From: Modestobacter marinus
GTDB taxonomy: Bacteria; Actinomycetota; Actinomycetes; Mycobacteriales; Geodermatophilaceae
DNA: 64,000 bases
Reading direction: 5' to 3'
Assembly (NCBI RefSeq): GCF_011758655.1
Contig: NZ_JAAMPA010000001.1
Coordinates: 2,790,001-2,854,000, forward strand
Below the pieces are notes generated by a model. The model was not told the DNA's origin, did no database searches, and saw only the letters and a list, made by a program, of their open reading frames with translations. The stretch's first letter is position 1. Every line of letters begins with the position of its first letter. This document shows positions 1 through 8,227 of the stretch, in pieces. Position numbers and translations under genes: made by a program.

Positions 1-801
1 CTCGGCGGCACCGTCGTCACCGGCTACCTGCGCTGGTGGTTGCGCACCTCGCCGGTCCTGGCCGGGATGCGACCGGACCGGCTCCGCACCCCCGGCGCCG
101 TCGAGTTACAGGGACTGTACGAACCGGTCGGCGACCTCCCCGCTGCCGTGCGCGACCTGCTCGGGGTGCCGGCCACGGTGGCCGACGTGCTGGCCGACGT
201 CGACGGCGCGATCGACCTCCTCGACCGGCTCGGCGACGCCTCCCGCACGGTCGCCCCGGCGGTGTTGCGCACGGTCTACGCCCAGCTCGCCGAGGCGCTG
301 GACGGGGTGGACGTCGACCCGCCGGCGCGGGTCCGGACGGCGCCGGACCGGGTCAGCGCCGAGGCGGTCGTGCTCGACGCACCGTGGTTACAGCCACTGG
401 TGTCACTGGCCGTGGTACCCGCCGGCGGGCGGCCGGTCGCGGTAGCCGACCTGCTGGACGTGCCGCTGGCCAGCGAGCAGGTCGCCGCCCGGGTGACCAG
501 CCGCCCCGCCCGCACCGTGCGCTGGGCAGAGGTGCCCGGGGCCGGGCTGGCCGCCGCCCGGCTGGGGCTGGCCGAGCTGACCGGGTCGGTCGCGGTTCAC
601 CCGGCGCTGACCGTCACGGGTGGGGTCGAGGTGGCCTGGTGGCCCGGCGGGGACGTCGACGCCGTGGACGGGACCCCGGCCGCCCTCGGCCGGGCCCTGG
701 CCTGGCGGGCCGGGGCCTGGCCGATGCGGCAGGCGCTGGCCGAGGCGTTCGCGCATCCCGACCGCGCGACCGAGCTCGCCGCCGAGGACGCCGTCGGCTG
801 A
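1..801 (+). CDS. C-terminal part of a large protein, possibly sacsin/Hsp90-like ATPase (5' truncated by window edge)
   Basis: The reading frame is open from base 1 with no convincing internal start, so only about the last 266 residues of a longer protein are present. The stop is at 799-801. The visible part is rich in Ala, Val, Leu and Asp, with no membrane segment and no signal peptide. It contains no catalytic motif I can name. From memory it resembles the tail of the roughly 900-residue actinobacterial proteins annotated as sacsin N-terminal ATP-binding-like, whose ATPase domain would lie upstream of the window. That assignment is weak. A strong hairpin follows the stop, so this gene ends its transcript here. 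Confidence 0.7.
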   Translation, partial: LGGTVVTGYLRWWLRTSPVLAGMRPDRLRTPGAVELQGLYEPVGDLPAAVRDLLGVPATVADVLADVDGAIDLLDRLGDASRTVAPAVLRTVYAQLAEALDGVDVDPPARVRTAPDRVSAEAVVLDAPWLQPLVSLAVVPAGGRPVAVADLLDVPLASEQVAARVTSRPARTVRWAEVPGAGLAAARLGLAELTGSVAVHPALTVTGGVEVAWWPGGDVDAVDGTPAALGRALAWRAGAWPMRQALAEAFAHPDRATELAAEDAVG

Positions 802-806
802 CCCGC

Positions 807-846
807 CCCGTCCTCCGCACTGCGGACCCGCGGTGCGGAGGACGGG
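807..846. terminator. Intrinsic terminator-like hairpin between convergent genes
   Basis: A perfect 14-bp inverted repeat (807-820 with 833-846) has a 12-base loop. It lies between the stop of the upstream plus-strand gene and the stop of the minus-strand gene at 878, so it can serve both directions. No T tract follows. Confidence 0.7.
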
Positions 847-877
847 CTGGTCGCCCCCTGGACCAGGGCCGCCGCGC

Positions 878-1258
878 TCAGTAGTAGCGCGGGATGGCCT
901 GCGCGCCGGGGGCGTGGCCGTGCCGGCTGTCCGGCCGCGGGCCGTGCCCGGTCGCCCGCCCACCGGCGTGCGGTGCCCGCTGGTGGGTCAGCCACGCCTC
1001 GTGCAGGGAGAGCCAGTGCGCAGCCGTGAGGTCCGTGGCTCGTGAGGTCGGCGACAGCCCCTCGGCGTGCAGCCAGCGGACCCCGGCGGTGCCGGGCAGC
1101 AGGCCGCGCAGCACCGCACCGAGCGCGGCCTGCCGGCCGGCGCCGGGAGCGGCGAGGACCGCGTGCGCCAGCCGGTCGAAGCCGTCGTGCGCGTCGTCGG
1201 GCAGCCGGCCGCGGGCCGTGTCGGCCAGGCCGTCGAGGGCAGGGGTGGGTCGTGACAT
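878..1258 (-). CDS. Hypothetical protein, 126 aa
   Basis: A small soluble protein of unknown function. It begins MSRPTPALDGLADTARGRLP, and a GGAG sits about 6 bases before the ATG. The first two thirds look like a compact helical domain. The last 30 residues are rich in His, Gly and Arg and end AIPRYY. There is no membrane segment and no recognisable catalytic motif. It is convergent with the gene to its left and shares the hairpin at 807-846. Third codon positions are strongly GC-biased, which supports coding. Its family is not recognised. Confidence 0.6.
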   Translation of the reverse strand: MSRPTPALDGLADTARGRLPDDAHDGFDRLAHAVLAAPGAGRQAALGAVLRGLLPGTAGVRWLHAEGLSPTSRATDLTAAHWLSLHEAWLTHQRAPHAGGRATGHGPRPDSRHGHAPGAQAIPRYY

Positions 1259-1478
1259 GAGGACTCCAGGAGGTGCGGCGGGCAGCCCGCGACATCGGCG
1301 CGGGCACGCCGGAACGGGGGAGGAGCGGTCCTGGCCGGTCGTCGGACCGGCGGACGGCGGGGCTGCCCGGCAGCGCCCGCGGATCAGCTCAGGAGGTGTG
1401 CAGCCGCAGCCGCAGGAAGGTGTCGCCCATGTCGAGGACGGTAGGGACGGCGGCCGCGGCCGTCGAACCCTTTTCGGC

Positions 1479-1802
1479 TCAGGAGCGCGTGCGGTCGTCT
1501 GCGGTCCGGTCCTGGGCGGCGCGCGCCTTGGCCGCCTGCCGCTCCTGGTGGGCGGCGTAGCGGGCGGCGTCCTTCTCCCGGCGGGGGGCGTTCTTCTCCC
1601 ACTTGACCTTGCGCCGCCGGGCGCGGGCCAGCTCGCGGGTCTCGAAGTCCGGGTGCTCGGACCAGGTGCTGGACAGCTGCACGACGACGACCGCCGCGGC
1701 GCCGAAGATCAGCACGACGGCGCCCAGGATGACGTCGGTGCCGAAGGCCAGCACGGTGAGGGCGAGCCAGGCGACCCCGGCGACGACGGTCCGCTTCGAC
1801 AT
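1479..1802 (-). CDS. Small membrane protein with basic cytoplasmic tail, 107 aa
   Basis: The protein starts MSKRTVVAGVAWLALTVLAF and has two predicted membrane helices (about residues 5-22 and 24-44). A highly charged, probably helical tail with many Arg, Lys, Glu and Ala residues follows to the C-terminus. Two short helices joined by a Gly-Thr-Asp turn, then a cytoplasmic tail, is common in uncharacterised actinobacterial proteins. No function can be assigned. The longer open frame upstream of this ATG runs through the divergent methyltransferase gene and is not the real start. Confidence 0.6.
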   Translation of the reverse strand: MSKRTVVAGVAWLALTVLAFGTDVILGAVVLIFGAAAVVVVQLSSTWSEHPDFETRELARARRRKVKWEKNAPRREKDAARYAAHQERQAAKARAAQDRTADDRTRS

Positions 1803-1901
1803 GCCCCCCAGTATCCGCCTGCCCGCCGGCCGTGCGGTCCGGCCCGGTCGAGGGGTGCGCGCGGAGAGGCCGGGACGGGGTGGGGCGAGCATGCTGAGGG
1901 C

Positions 1902-3023
1902 ATGTCCGACCGATCCGGCCCACCGTTCCGTGCCGACCACGTCGGCAGCCTCCTGCGCCCCCGGTCCCTGCTCGATGCGCGGGCGCGCCACGCCGCCGGT
2001 GAGATCGACGCCGCCGAGCTGCGCGGGATCGAGGACGACGCGATCGCCGACGTGGTCCGGATGCAGGCCGACGTGGGCCTGTCGACCGCGACCGACGGTG
2101 AGTTCCGCCGCGCCTCCTGGCACATGGACTTCATCTACGCGATCAACGGGATCCGCAAGGTCGAGCAGAACATCGAGGTCCACTTCCGGAACGCCGACGG
2201 CACGATCGACTTCACCCCGGCGGGCCTGCGGGTCGAGGGGCCGCTGTCGATCGACGAGCCGATCTTCGGCCCGGACCTGGCCTTCCTGCAGTCGCAGGTG
2301 CAGCCCGGCCAGACGGCGAAGCTGACCATCCCCTCGCCGTCGATGGTCCACTACCGGGGCGGTGCCGCGGCGATCGACCCGGCCGTGTACCCCGACGAGG
2401 ACGCGTTCTGGGACGCCCTGTCGGCCGCCTACCGCCAGCAGGTGCAGGCGGTCGCCGCCCAGGGGTGCAGCTACCTGCAGCTCGACGACACCAGCCTCGC
2501 CTACCTCAACGACCCGGCGCAGCGCGCCGAGCTCGCCGGGCAGGGACGCGACGCGGAGCACCAGCACGAGCGGTACATCCGGCAGATCAACGCAGCCCTC
2601 GCCGGCCGGCCGGAGGGGCTCACGGTCACCACGCACATGTGCCGGGGCAACTTCCGGTCCTCCTGGGTCGCCGAGGGTGGCTACGACTTCGTCGCCGAGG
2701 CGCTGTTCGGCGGGCTCGAGGTCGACGGCTTCTTCCTGGAGTACGACGACGCGCGCTCGGGTGGCTTCGAGCCGCTGCGGTTCGTGCCGCCGGGCAAGCG
2801 CGTCGTCCTGGGGCTGGTCACCAGCAAGCGGCCGGAGCTGGAGCGCAAGGACGACCTCAAGCGCCGGATCGACGAGGCGGCGCGGCACGTGCCGCTGGAG
2901 CAGCTGGCGCTCTCCCCGCAGTGCGGCTTCTCCTCGACGGTCGAGGGGAACGCGCTGACCCGCGACGAGCAGGTCGCCAAGCTCGCGCTGGTCGTGGAGA
3001 CCGCCGCGGAGGTCTGGGGCTGA
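1902..3023 (+). CDS. Cobalamin-independent methionine synthase C-terminal-domain protein (YxjG/YxjH-like)
   Basis: A 373-residue zinc-dependent methyltransferase resembling the catalytic half of MetE. It starts MSDRSGPPFRADHVGSLLRP, the usual N-terminus of the YxjG/YxjH group. Four candidate zinc ligands are visible: His245 and Cys247 in THMCRGN, Glu280 in FFLEYDD, and Cys341 in SPQCGF. The 61-residue Glu-to-Cys spacing matches MetE. The N-terminal folate-binding half of full MetE is absent. The family transfers a methyl group to a thiol such as homocysteine, but the methyl donor for this short form is uncertain. It appears monocistronic and divergent from the small membrane protein. Confidence 0.85.
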   Translation: MSDRSGPPFRADHVGSLLRPRSLLDARARHAAGEIDAAELRGIEDDAIADVVRMQADVGLSTATDGEFRRASWHMDFIYAINGIRKVEQNIEVHFRNADGTIDFTPAGLRVEGPLSIDEPIFGPDLAFLQSQVQPGQTAKLTIPSPSMVHYRGGAAAIDPAVYPDEDAFWDALSAAYRQQVQAVAAQGCSYLQLDDTSLAYLNDPAQRAELAGQGRDAEHQHERYIRQINAALAGRPEGLTVTTHMCRGNFRSSWVAEGGYDFVAEALFGGLEVDGFFLEYDDARSGGFEPLRFVPPGKRVVLGLVTSKRPELERKDDLKRRIDEAARHVPLEQLALSPQCGFSSTVEGNALTRDEQVAKLALVVETAAEVWG

Positions 3024-3214
3024 CACGCCCACGCCTGAGACCGCTCTCCTCGGCGTGGCGCCGCTCGGCGCGCCGCAGCCCCTTGTGCCCAACCGGCCTG
3101 TTCCCTAGCGTCACAGTTGCGGTTCAACCACCAGCCGCGACCGAGTGCACGCTGCTCGGCGCACGAGGCTGGTGGCCGATGCCACTGGCCACGCGAGCTA
3201 CGCCGGAGGTCCGC

Positions 3215-3562
3215 ATGACCGCACTCAACGTCGACATCGACCCGACCCGCATCGACGTCCGCGCCGCCACCTCGTCGGCCGGCTGCACCGTCTCCGTCAG
3301 CGGTGAGGTCGACTCCGCCACCGCGCCGGGGCTGCGCGGTTGCCTGCTGGAGGTCGTGCAGCGCCCGGGCACCACGACCGTGGAGGTCGACCTGCGCGGG
3401 GTCACCTTCCTCGACTCCGCCGGGCTCTCCGCCCTCGCGACCGCCCACCGGGCAGCACTGGCCGCCGGCCGGGAGCTGCGGGTGCGGTGCGGCACCACAC
3501 GCGCCGTCGTCCGGCCGCTGCAGATCACCGGTCTGTGGGACGTCTTCACCGTCGTCGACTGA
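3215..3562 (+). CDS. STAS-domain protein, anti-sigma-factor antagonist type
   Basis: A 115-residue single-domain protein with the SpoIIAA/RsbV-type STAS fold. The phosphorylatable region reads VTFLDSAGLSALATAHRAAL, with the DSAGL serine conserved. GGAGG lies about 8 bases before the ATG. In the family, the dephosphorylated form binds an anti-sigma kinase and frees a sigma factor, and a PP2C phosphatase reactivates it. A PP2C enzyme of this kind is encoded 6 kb away at 9051, so a functional link is possible. No anti-sigma kinase gene is adjacent, and the STAS partner is therefore unknown. Confidence 0.85.
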   Translation: MTALNVDIDPTRIDVRAATSSAGCTVSVSGEVDSATAPGLRGCLLEVVQRPGTTTVEVDLRGVTFLDSAGLSALATAHRAALAAGRELRVRCGTTRAVVRPLQITGLWDVFTVVD

Positions 3563-3575
3563 CGTCGGCCGCAGG

Positions 3576-3980
3576 TTGACCCCGGCGACCGAGTACACCT
3601 GGCGCGGCCCCTTCGCCGACGCCGACGTGAACGCGCTGCACGCCGAGGGGTTCGGGCACCCGCTGCTCGACGACGCCTGGGGCGCGCAGGTGGCGCGGCA
3701 CAGCCTGGGTTGGGTGACCGCCGTCCAGGACGGCGAGCTGGTCGGCTTCGTGAACGTCGCCTGGGACGGCGGGGTGCACGCCTTCCTGTTGGACACGCTG
3801 GTCCGGGCCGACCGGCGCCGGACGGGGATCGGCCGGGCGTTGGTCGAGGCGGCGGTGGCCGGGGCGCGGCAGAGCGACTGCGAGTGGCTGCACGTCGACT
3901 TCGACGAGCACCTGCGCGGCTTCTACCTGGACGAGTGCGGCTTCACCTCGACCGGCGCCGGCCTCGTCGCCCTCCGCTGA
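3576..3980 (+). CDS. GNAT family N-acetyltransferase
   Basis: A protein of about 134 residues with a GNAT core. A hydrophobic beta strand (VHAFLLDTLVRAD) is followed by the acetyl-CoA pyrophosphate loop RRRTGIGRALVEAA and a C-terminal FYLDECGF strand-helix. The likely start is the TTG at 3576, 13 bases after the STAS stop, because no ATG or GTG in frame fits the family's N-terminus. The ribosome site is weak, so translation may depend on coupling to the STAS gene. The substrate is unknown. Confidence 0.75.
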   Translation: MTPATEYTWRGPFADADVNALHAEGFGHPLLDDAWGAQVARHSLGWVTAVQDGELVGFVNVAWDGGVHAFLLDTLVRADRRRTGIGRALVEAAVAGARQSDCEWLHVDFDEHLRGFYLDECGFTSTGAGLVALR

Positions 3981-3988
3981 AGCGCCTG

Positions 3989-4024
3989 CGCCGACCACCG
4001 GGACGCCCGGGTCGGTGGTCGGCG
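3989..4024. terminator. Bidirectional terminator-like hairpin
   Basis: A perfect 11-bp stem (3989-3999 with 4014-4024) lies between the GNAT stop at 3980 and the minus-strand DUF1206 stop at 4032. The loop is GC-rich and no T run is present. Confidence 0.65.
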
Positions 4025-4031
4025 GCCCCGG

Positions 4032-4898
4032 TCAGGTGGTCGGGTCGCGGTCGGGGTAGCGGGCCCGGGCCAGGGCGTACACCCCGAACGCCACGAACCC
4101 GACGGCGACCGCGGTGAGCAGCCACCGCCCGGTCGGCACCCCGCCGATCGCGTTCATCGCGCCGTCCAGCCCCGTCGCCGTGGAGACGTCGCGGGTGGCC
4201 GCCGCGTACACCAGCAGGCCCCCGGAGACGGCGAAGGCGATCCCCTTCGCCACGTAGCCGAACGAGCCGAGCCGCTCGATCAGCGGTTCCCAGCGGTCGG
4301 GGGCGGCGTCGAGGTCGACGTCCCGCATGAACCCGCCGGTCACCCCGCGCACCAGCACGTACAGGCCGACGGCGGCCACCCCGAGCCCGACGGCGACGAC
4401 CAGCGCCGACCCGCCGGGGATCTCCAGCGCGCCGTCGGCCATCGCCTGGAACCGCTCGTCGGCCTGGTAGCCCGCGCCGACGGCGAAGAACAGGGCGGTC
4501 ACCCCCAGCACCGCGTAGACGACGGCCTTGGCCGCGCACTTGGTGCAGACGAGGGCGGTGCGCAGCCGGTGCGCCGGGCGCAGCAGCCCGGTCCACCAGC
4601 GCAGCACCTCACCGGCCTGCCAGGCGGAGAGCGCGAATAGGCCCAGCCCGATGATCCACAGCAGCACCCGGCCGCCGGGGGAGTCCGCGACCGCCTGCAG
4701 CGCCCCGGTCTGGTCGGCGTCCTCGGTGCCCGGCTGCACGAACCAGGCGATCCGGGAGGCCAGCCAGCCGATGAGCACGTGCAGCACGCCGTAGGCGACC
4801 AGCCCGATCCGGGCGAGGTGTTCCAGGAAGGGGTGGTCGGTGACCTCCCGGGCCCGGGCGACCGCGTCGTGCACCCGCTGCGGGACGACGTCCACCAC
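4032..4898 (-). CDS. DUF1206 multi-pass membrane protein (copy 1)
   Basis: A 288-residue integral membrane protein with three internal repeats of about 80 residues, each holding two hydrophobic segments. The repeats begin LEHLARIGLVAYGVLHVLIG, CAAKAVVYAVLGVTALFFAV and LGSFGYVAKGIAFAVSGGLL. This is the DUF1206 pattern, whose function is unknown. It lies 24 bases downstream of a second DUF1206 gene on the same strand, so the two are probably cotranscribed. The paired paralogues may form a hetero-oligomer, but nothing in the sequence shows this. Confidence 0.85.
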   Translation of the reverse strand: MVDVVPQRVHDAVARAREVTDHPFLEHLARIGLVAYGVLHVLIGWLASRIAWFVQPGTEDADQTGALQAVADSPGGRVLLWIIGLGLFALSAWQAGEVLRWWTGLLRPAHRLRTALVCTKCAAKAVVYAVLGVTALFFAVGAGYQADERFQAMADGALEIPGGSALVVAVGLGVAAVGLYVLVRGVTGGFMRDVDLDAAPDRWEPLIERLGSFGYVAKGIAFAVSGGLLVYAAATRDVSTATGLDGAMNAIGGVPTGRWLLTAVAVGFVAFGVYALARARYPDRDPTT

Positions 4899-4922
4899 TG
4901 TCGCGTTGCCCGCCCGCGCCGG

Positions 4923-5759
4923 TCAGGTGCGCTCGGGGAAGCGGGCGCGGAAGAGGCAGAAGACCCCGAACGCGGCGATGCCCAGGGCGACCAGCGTCAG
5001 GAGTGCCTGGCCGAACGGCGCCGACAGGACGGTGTGCATCGCGTCGTCGAGCCCGCCGGCCTTGTCCGCGTCGAAGGTGATCGCCGCCCAGCCCAGGAGG
5101 CCGCCGACGACCGCCAGGGCGACCCCCTTCGCCGGGTAGCCGACCTGGCCCAGCCGCTCGATCAGCCGGCGCTGCGTCGCCGAGGCGTCCGCGGTGTCGA
5201 TCTCCTTGAGGAACCGCTTGGTGACGCCCTTGTGCACCAGGTAGGCGCCCACCCCGAGCAGCGCGAGTGCCGCGGCGCCGACCAGGTAGCGGCCACCGGG
5301 CCAGCCGAGGACACCGGCGACCGTCTGCTCCTCCTGCCCGGAGCCGGACTGCCCACCACCGGTGGCGAACCGGATCGCGGTGTAGGCCAGGACGAGGTAG
5401 ATGACGGTCTTGGCGATCGCCTTGGCGATCGTGGCGAGCGCGTCCTTGCGCGCGTCGCCCGAGCCGTGCAGCCCGGCGCGGTGGCGCAGCACCTCGGCCA
5501 GCTGCCAGAGGGCGAGCGCGATCAGGCCCGCGGCCAGCACCCACAGCAGCGGCTTCCCGAACGGCTGCTCGGCCAGGGTGGCCATCGCCCCCGACTGGTC
5601 GGCGGAGTCACCGCTGCCGCCCCAGGCCAGTTGGAGGGACAGCCAGGCCAGCAGCAGGTGGACGATGCCGTAGGCGACCAGCCCCACCCGCGCCAGGTGC
5701 TCCAGCGTGTCGCTGCTGCCCGCCTGGTCGGCTCTGGCGGCCGTTCCCGAGGTGCCCAT
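4923..5759 (-). CDS. DUF1206 multi-pass membrane protein (copy 2)
   Basis: A 278-residue paralogue of the downstream gene with the same three repeats: LEHLARVGLVAYGIVHLLLA, then IAKTVIYLVLAYTAIRFATG, then LGQVGYPAKGVALAVVGGLL. I chose the ATG at 5759 because AGGAGG lies about 8 bases upstream of it. An upstream GTG in the same frame lacks such a site. It is the first gene of the pair. The function of the family is unknown. Confidence 0.85.
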   Translation of the reverse strand: MGTSGTAARADQAGSSDTLEHLARVGLVAYGIVHLLLAWLSLQLAWGGSGDSADQSGAMATLAEQPFGKPLLWVLAAGLIALALWQLAEVLRHRAGLHGSGDARKDALATIAKAIAKTVIYLVLAYTAIRFATGGGQSGSGQEEQTVAGVLGWPGGRYLVGAAALALLGVGAYLVHKGVTKRFLKEIDTADASATQRRLIERLGQVGYPAKGVALAVVGGLLGWAAITFDADKAGGLDDAMHTVLSAPFGQALLTLVALGIAAFGVFCLFRARFPERT

Positions 5760-5929
5760 GACCGTTCCTCCTGATGCCGTGTGCTCGACGATCACCGGCG
5801 TCGAAGCGGCGATCAGCGTGGCACAGCACGGGGTGCACCGCCGGGGGAGCGGCCCTGCCGGTCCGCGGAGCGGCTGCGTCGTCCAGGTGCGTGCGGGACG
5901 GATCCCGGACGGTGAGGGACACTGGCCCG

Positions 5930-6565
5930 GTGACGAACGCCGTGACCGCCGGCCGGCAGGCCGGGAGCTCCCCGATCACCCCGCCCACCCCGCAGCAGGC
6001 GCAGGCCACCTGGCCGCGGATGGTGGTGCTGGGCGTCGTCCTGCTCGCCCTGGCGGTCCTGGCCCTGACCTGGTCCGGGGTGGGCCCGCGGGTGCTGCTG
6101 GGCGCGATCGGCCTGTTCGGCGTCGTGCAGGGCGTGCGGCTGCTCCGCGGGGCCCGCACCGGCGCCGTCGACCGCACGGCCGCACTGGTCGGCGCGGGCG
6201 GCGTCTGGCTCGGCGCCCTCGCCATGGGCGTGGCGCTGCTGTCGGCGGCGGCCACCGGCTGGCTGTTCGTCGTCGCTGCCGTGGTCGCGCTGCCTGCCCT
6301 GGCCGTCGCCGCCACCGACCGGCGTCCGCTGGCGCTCGGTGGCGCCGTGCTGGTCGCGGCCGCTGCGGTGGCGGTGGCCCTGCTCGGCGGGGTCGACGCC
6401 CTGCTGGCCACCGCGCGCGTCCTGGCCGCCGGGACGGTCGGGGTGCTGGGCCTGGCCAACCTGGCCGGCGCCGTCGGCATGGCCCGGATCGCCCGCCGGC
6501 CCCTTCCGGCCCCCGCGGCCGGCTGCGGTGGCTGCGCGTGCGGTGCCGGCGGCTGCGGCAGCTGA
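5930..6565 (+). CDS. Hypothetical membrane protein with a Cys/Gly-rich C-terminus
   Basis: A 211-residue protein starting at GTG 5930. A short polar N-terminus is followed by five or six closely packed hydrophobic segments covering residues 35-190. The last 14 residues are CGGCACGAGGCGS preceded by Gly: four cysteines in a C-x2-C-x-C-x4-C arrangement at the very end, on the opposite side of the last helix from the membrane. Such a tail could bind a metal or form disulfides. The family is not recognised. The gene is divergent from the DUF1206 pair and upstream of a tiny zinc-finger gene. Confidence 0.7.
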   Translation: MTNAVTAGRQAGSSPITPPTPQQAQATWPRMVVLGVVLLALAVLALTWSGVGPRVLLGAIGLFGVVQGVRLLRGARTGAVDRTAALVGAGGVWLGALAMGVALLSAAATGWLFVVAAVVALPALAVAATDRRPLALGGAVLVAAAAVAVALLGGVDALLATARVLAAGTVGVLGLANLAGAVGMARIARRPLPAPAAGCGGCACGAGGCGS

Positions 6566-6640
6566 GCAGCCCGCTGTCCCTCCCGGGGCGGCCGGTGCGG
6601 TGTGCCTCGCAGTCGTTCCGCGCCGGACACCTCACCGTCA

Positions 6641-6720
6641 CCGACGCGACCTAGCGTCGGCCCGGTGGTGGGCTGGAGACCCCTGACCCACCCGCAGGGG
6701 GAGGCCGGACACACCGGCCT
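6641..6720 (+). promoter_or_regulatory. Two short hairpins in the leader of the zinc-finger microprotein gene
   Basis: Two perfect 7-bp stems lie between the membrane-protein gene and the microprotein ATG: 6641-6647 with 6654-6660 (6-base loop), and 6702-6708 with 6714-6720 (5-base loop). The second ends 4 bases before the purine-rich ribosome site. The first may end the upstream transcript. The second is placed to affect translation of the microprotein. The role is inferred. Confidence 0.4.
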
Positions 6721-6737
6721 GGCGAGAGGAACGGGAC

Positions 6738-6839
6738 ATGCGCACGATCGAACGCACGCTGTGGACGTGCGAGAACTGCCGCCGCAAGAACACCGGCGCC
6801 CGCAAGCGCTGCGCCGACTGCGGCACCACCCGGCACTGA
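6738..6839 (+). CDS. RanBP2-type zinc-finger microprotein, 33 aa
   Basis: A tiny gene whose product is almost entirely one zinc finger. Trp9, Cys11, Cys14, Asn18, Cys25 and Cys28 fit the RanBP2/NZF pattern W-x-C-x2-C-x3-N-x6-C-x2-C exactly. AGAGGA lies about 7 bases before the ATG, and codons are GC-biased at third positions, so the gene looks real. In eukaryotes this finger binds single-stranded RNA or ubiquitin. In bacteria its role is unclear. The basic residues around the finger (RTIER, RRKNTGARKR) suggest nucleic-acid binding. No partner gene is obvious, since the neighbours are a membrane protein and a P450. Confidence 0.8.
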   Translation: MRTIERTLWTCENCRRKNTGARKRCADCGTTRH

Positions 6840-6950
6840 CCAGCAGCACCCGCGGCCGCGCGCAACGGGGCGCCGGCCCGCAGGGTCCCGCACCCCGGGC
6901 GTGACCTGGCCGCCGGTTTCCGCCGTTCCGAGGTGGGCACGTCAGGGGCC

Positions 6951-8210
6951 ATGATCCGCATGCCCCGGCTGGACCAGTCGATCCCGATGTTGGCCAGGGG
7001 GTACGCCTGGCTCCCCGACCTGCGCCGCGCGGCCGGCCGGGACGCCGTGCGCACCCGGCTGATGGTGCGCCCCGCGCTGGGCGTCATGGGCACCGGTGGC
7101 GCCCGCTTCCTCTACGACGAGCGCAACGTGCGCCGCAGCGGCGCACTGCCCGAGCCGGTGGTCAGCACGCTGTTCGGTCACGGGGCCGTGCACACCCTCG
7201 ACGGCGAGGCGCACCGGGTGCGCAAGGCGATGTTCGTGCACCTGCTGATGGGCGAGGGCATCGGCGACCTGGTCGACCGGGTCACCACCGCCTGGGACGA
7301 GGCCGCGCAGCGCTGGGCGCAGCAGCCGCAGGTCGTGCTGATGGACGCCGCCGCCGAGGTCCTCACCCGGGGGGTCTGCGACTGGGCGGCCGTGCCGGTG
7401 GGCGACGAGGAGCTCCCGGCGCTGGCCCGCGACCTCACCACCATGGTCGACGGCTTCGCCACCGGTGCGCCCCGGCACTGGCGGGCCCGCCGGGTGCGGC
7501 AGCGGCGTGAGGCCTGGCTGGCCGGGATCGTCGAGGGGGTGCGCAGCGGCCGGCGAGAGGTGCCGACGGGCTCGGTGCTCGACGTCGTCGCCGGTCACCG
7601 GGACTCCGACGGGGAGCTGCTGGAGCCGCGGGTGGCCGCGGTCGAGGTGCTCAACGTCATCCGCCCGACCGCCGCGGTCAGTTGGTTCGTCGGCTTCACC
7701 GCCCACGCCCTCCACCACTGGCCGGGCATGCGGGAGCGGCTGCGCACCGGGGAGCCGGCGTTCGCCACGGCCATGGCCCACGAGGTGCGCCGGTACTACC
7801 CCTTCGCCCCGTTCATCGGCGGCCGGTCGCCGCGGGAGGTCGAGTGGGAGGGCGAGCGGGTGCCGGCGGGGGCCATGGTGCTGCTGGACCTGTTCGGGCA
7901 GAACCACGACCCCGAGCTGTTCCCCGAGCCCTACGCCTTCCGGCCCGAGCGCTTCCTGGACGGCGAGGGAGCCGGTGCCGCCGTCCGGCGGATCGGCCCG
8001 TGGGAGCTGGTGCCGCAGGGGGCCGGCGACCCGCGCACGGGGCACCGCTGCCCGGGTGAGGACATCACCGTCGCGCTGCTGTCGGCGCTCGCCGTCCGGC
8101 TGGCCCGGCTGGGGTACACGCTGCCGCCGCAGGACCTGGAGATCTCGCTGCGCCGCATCCCGGCGCGCCCGGCCAGCGGGGTGGTGCTGACCGCGGTCCG
8201 GCCCGGGTGA
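6951..8210 (+). CDS. Cytochrome P450 of the CYP152 fatty-acid peroxygenase type
   Basis: A 419-residue P450. The heme-thiolate loop is VPQGAGDPRTGHRCPGED, with Cys367 as proximal ligand. In place of the usual acid-alcohol pair in helix I there is NVIRPTAAVSWFVGF. Arg238-Pro239 is the hallmark of CYP152 peroxygenases, which use H2O2 with a bound fatty-acid carboxylate to hydroxylate or decarboxylate fatty acids. The ExxR-like EVRRYYPFAPF is present. The start is taken as ATG 6951, and a GTG at 6933 in frame is an alternative. No ferredoxin or reductase gene is nearby, as expected for a peroxide-driven enzyme. No signal peptide is visible. Confidence 0.88.
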   Translation: MIRMPRLDQSIPMLARGYAWLPDLRRAAGRDAVRTRLMVRPALGVMGTGGARFLYDERNVRRSGALPEPVVSTLFGHGAVHTLDGEAHRVRKAMFVHLLMGEGIGDLVDRVTTAWDEAAQRWAQQPQVVLMDAAAEVLTRGVCDWAAVPVGDEELPALARDLTTMVDGFATGAPRHWRARRVRQRREAWLAGIVEGVRSGRREVPTGSVLDVVAGHRDSDGELLEPRVAAVEVLNVIRPTAAVSWFVGFTAHALHHWPGMRERLRTGEPAFATAMAHEVRRYYPFAPFIGGRSPREVEWEGERVPAGAMVLLDLFGQNHDPELFPEPYAFRPERFLDGEGAGAAVRRIGPWELVPQGAGDPRTGHRCPGEDITVALLSALAVRLARLGYTLPPQDLEISLRRIPARPASGVVLTAVRPG

Positions 8211-8227
8211 GCGGTGCGCGGACGCTG

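Noticed and set aside
597-1307. Long open frames on the opposite strand and in alternative frames of real genes, here and throughout the window
   Set aside because: Very high GC removes stop codons, so shadows are long. They show Arg/Pro/Ala/Gly-dominated composition, no motifs and no ribosome sites, and lie over genes with recognised families.
1384-1478. In-frame sense codons after the stop of the small membrane protein gene (stop at 1479), suggesting stop-codon readthrough
   Set aside because: About 29 codons follow before the next TGA, but there is no known readthrough context, no start codon of its own beyond a 13-codon piece, and such lengths arise by chance in GC-rich DNA.
1879-1901. 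An alternative start at 1891 for the MetE-like gene
   Set aside because: That ATG is out of frame with the protein. The ATG at 1902 gives the usual N-terminus of the family.
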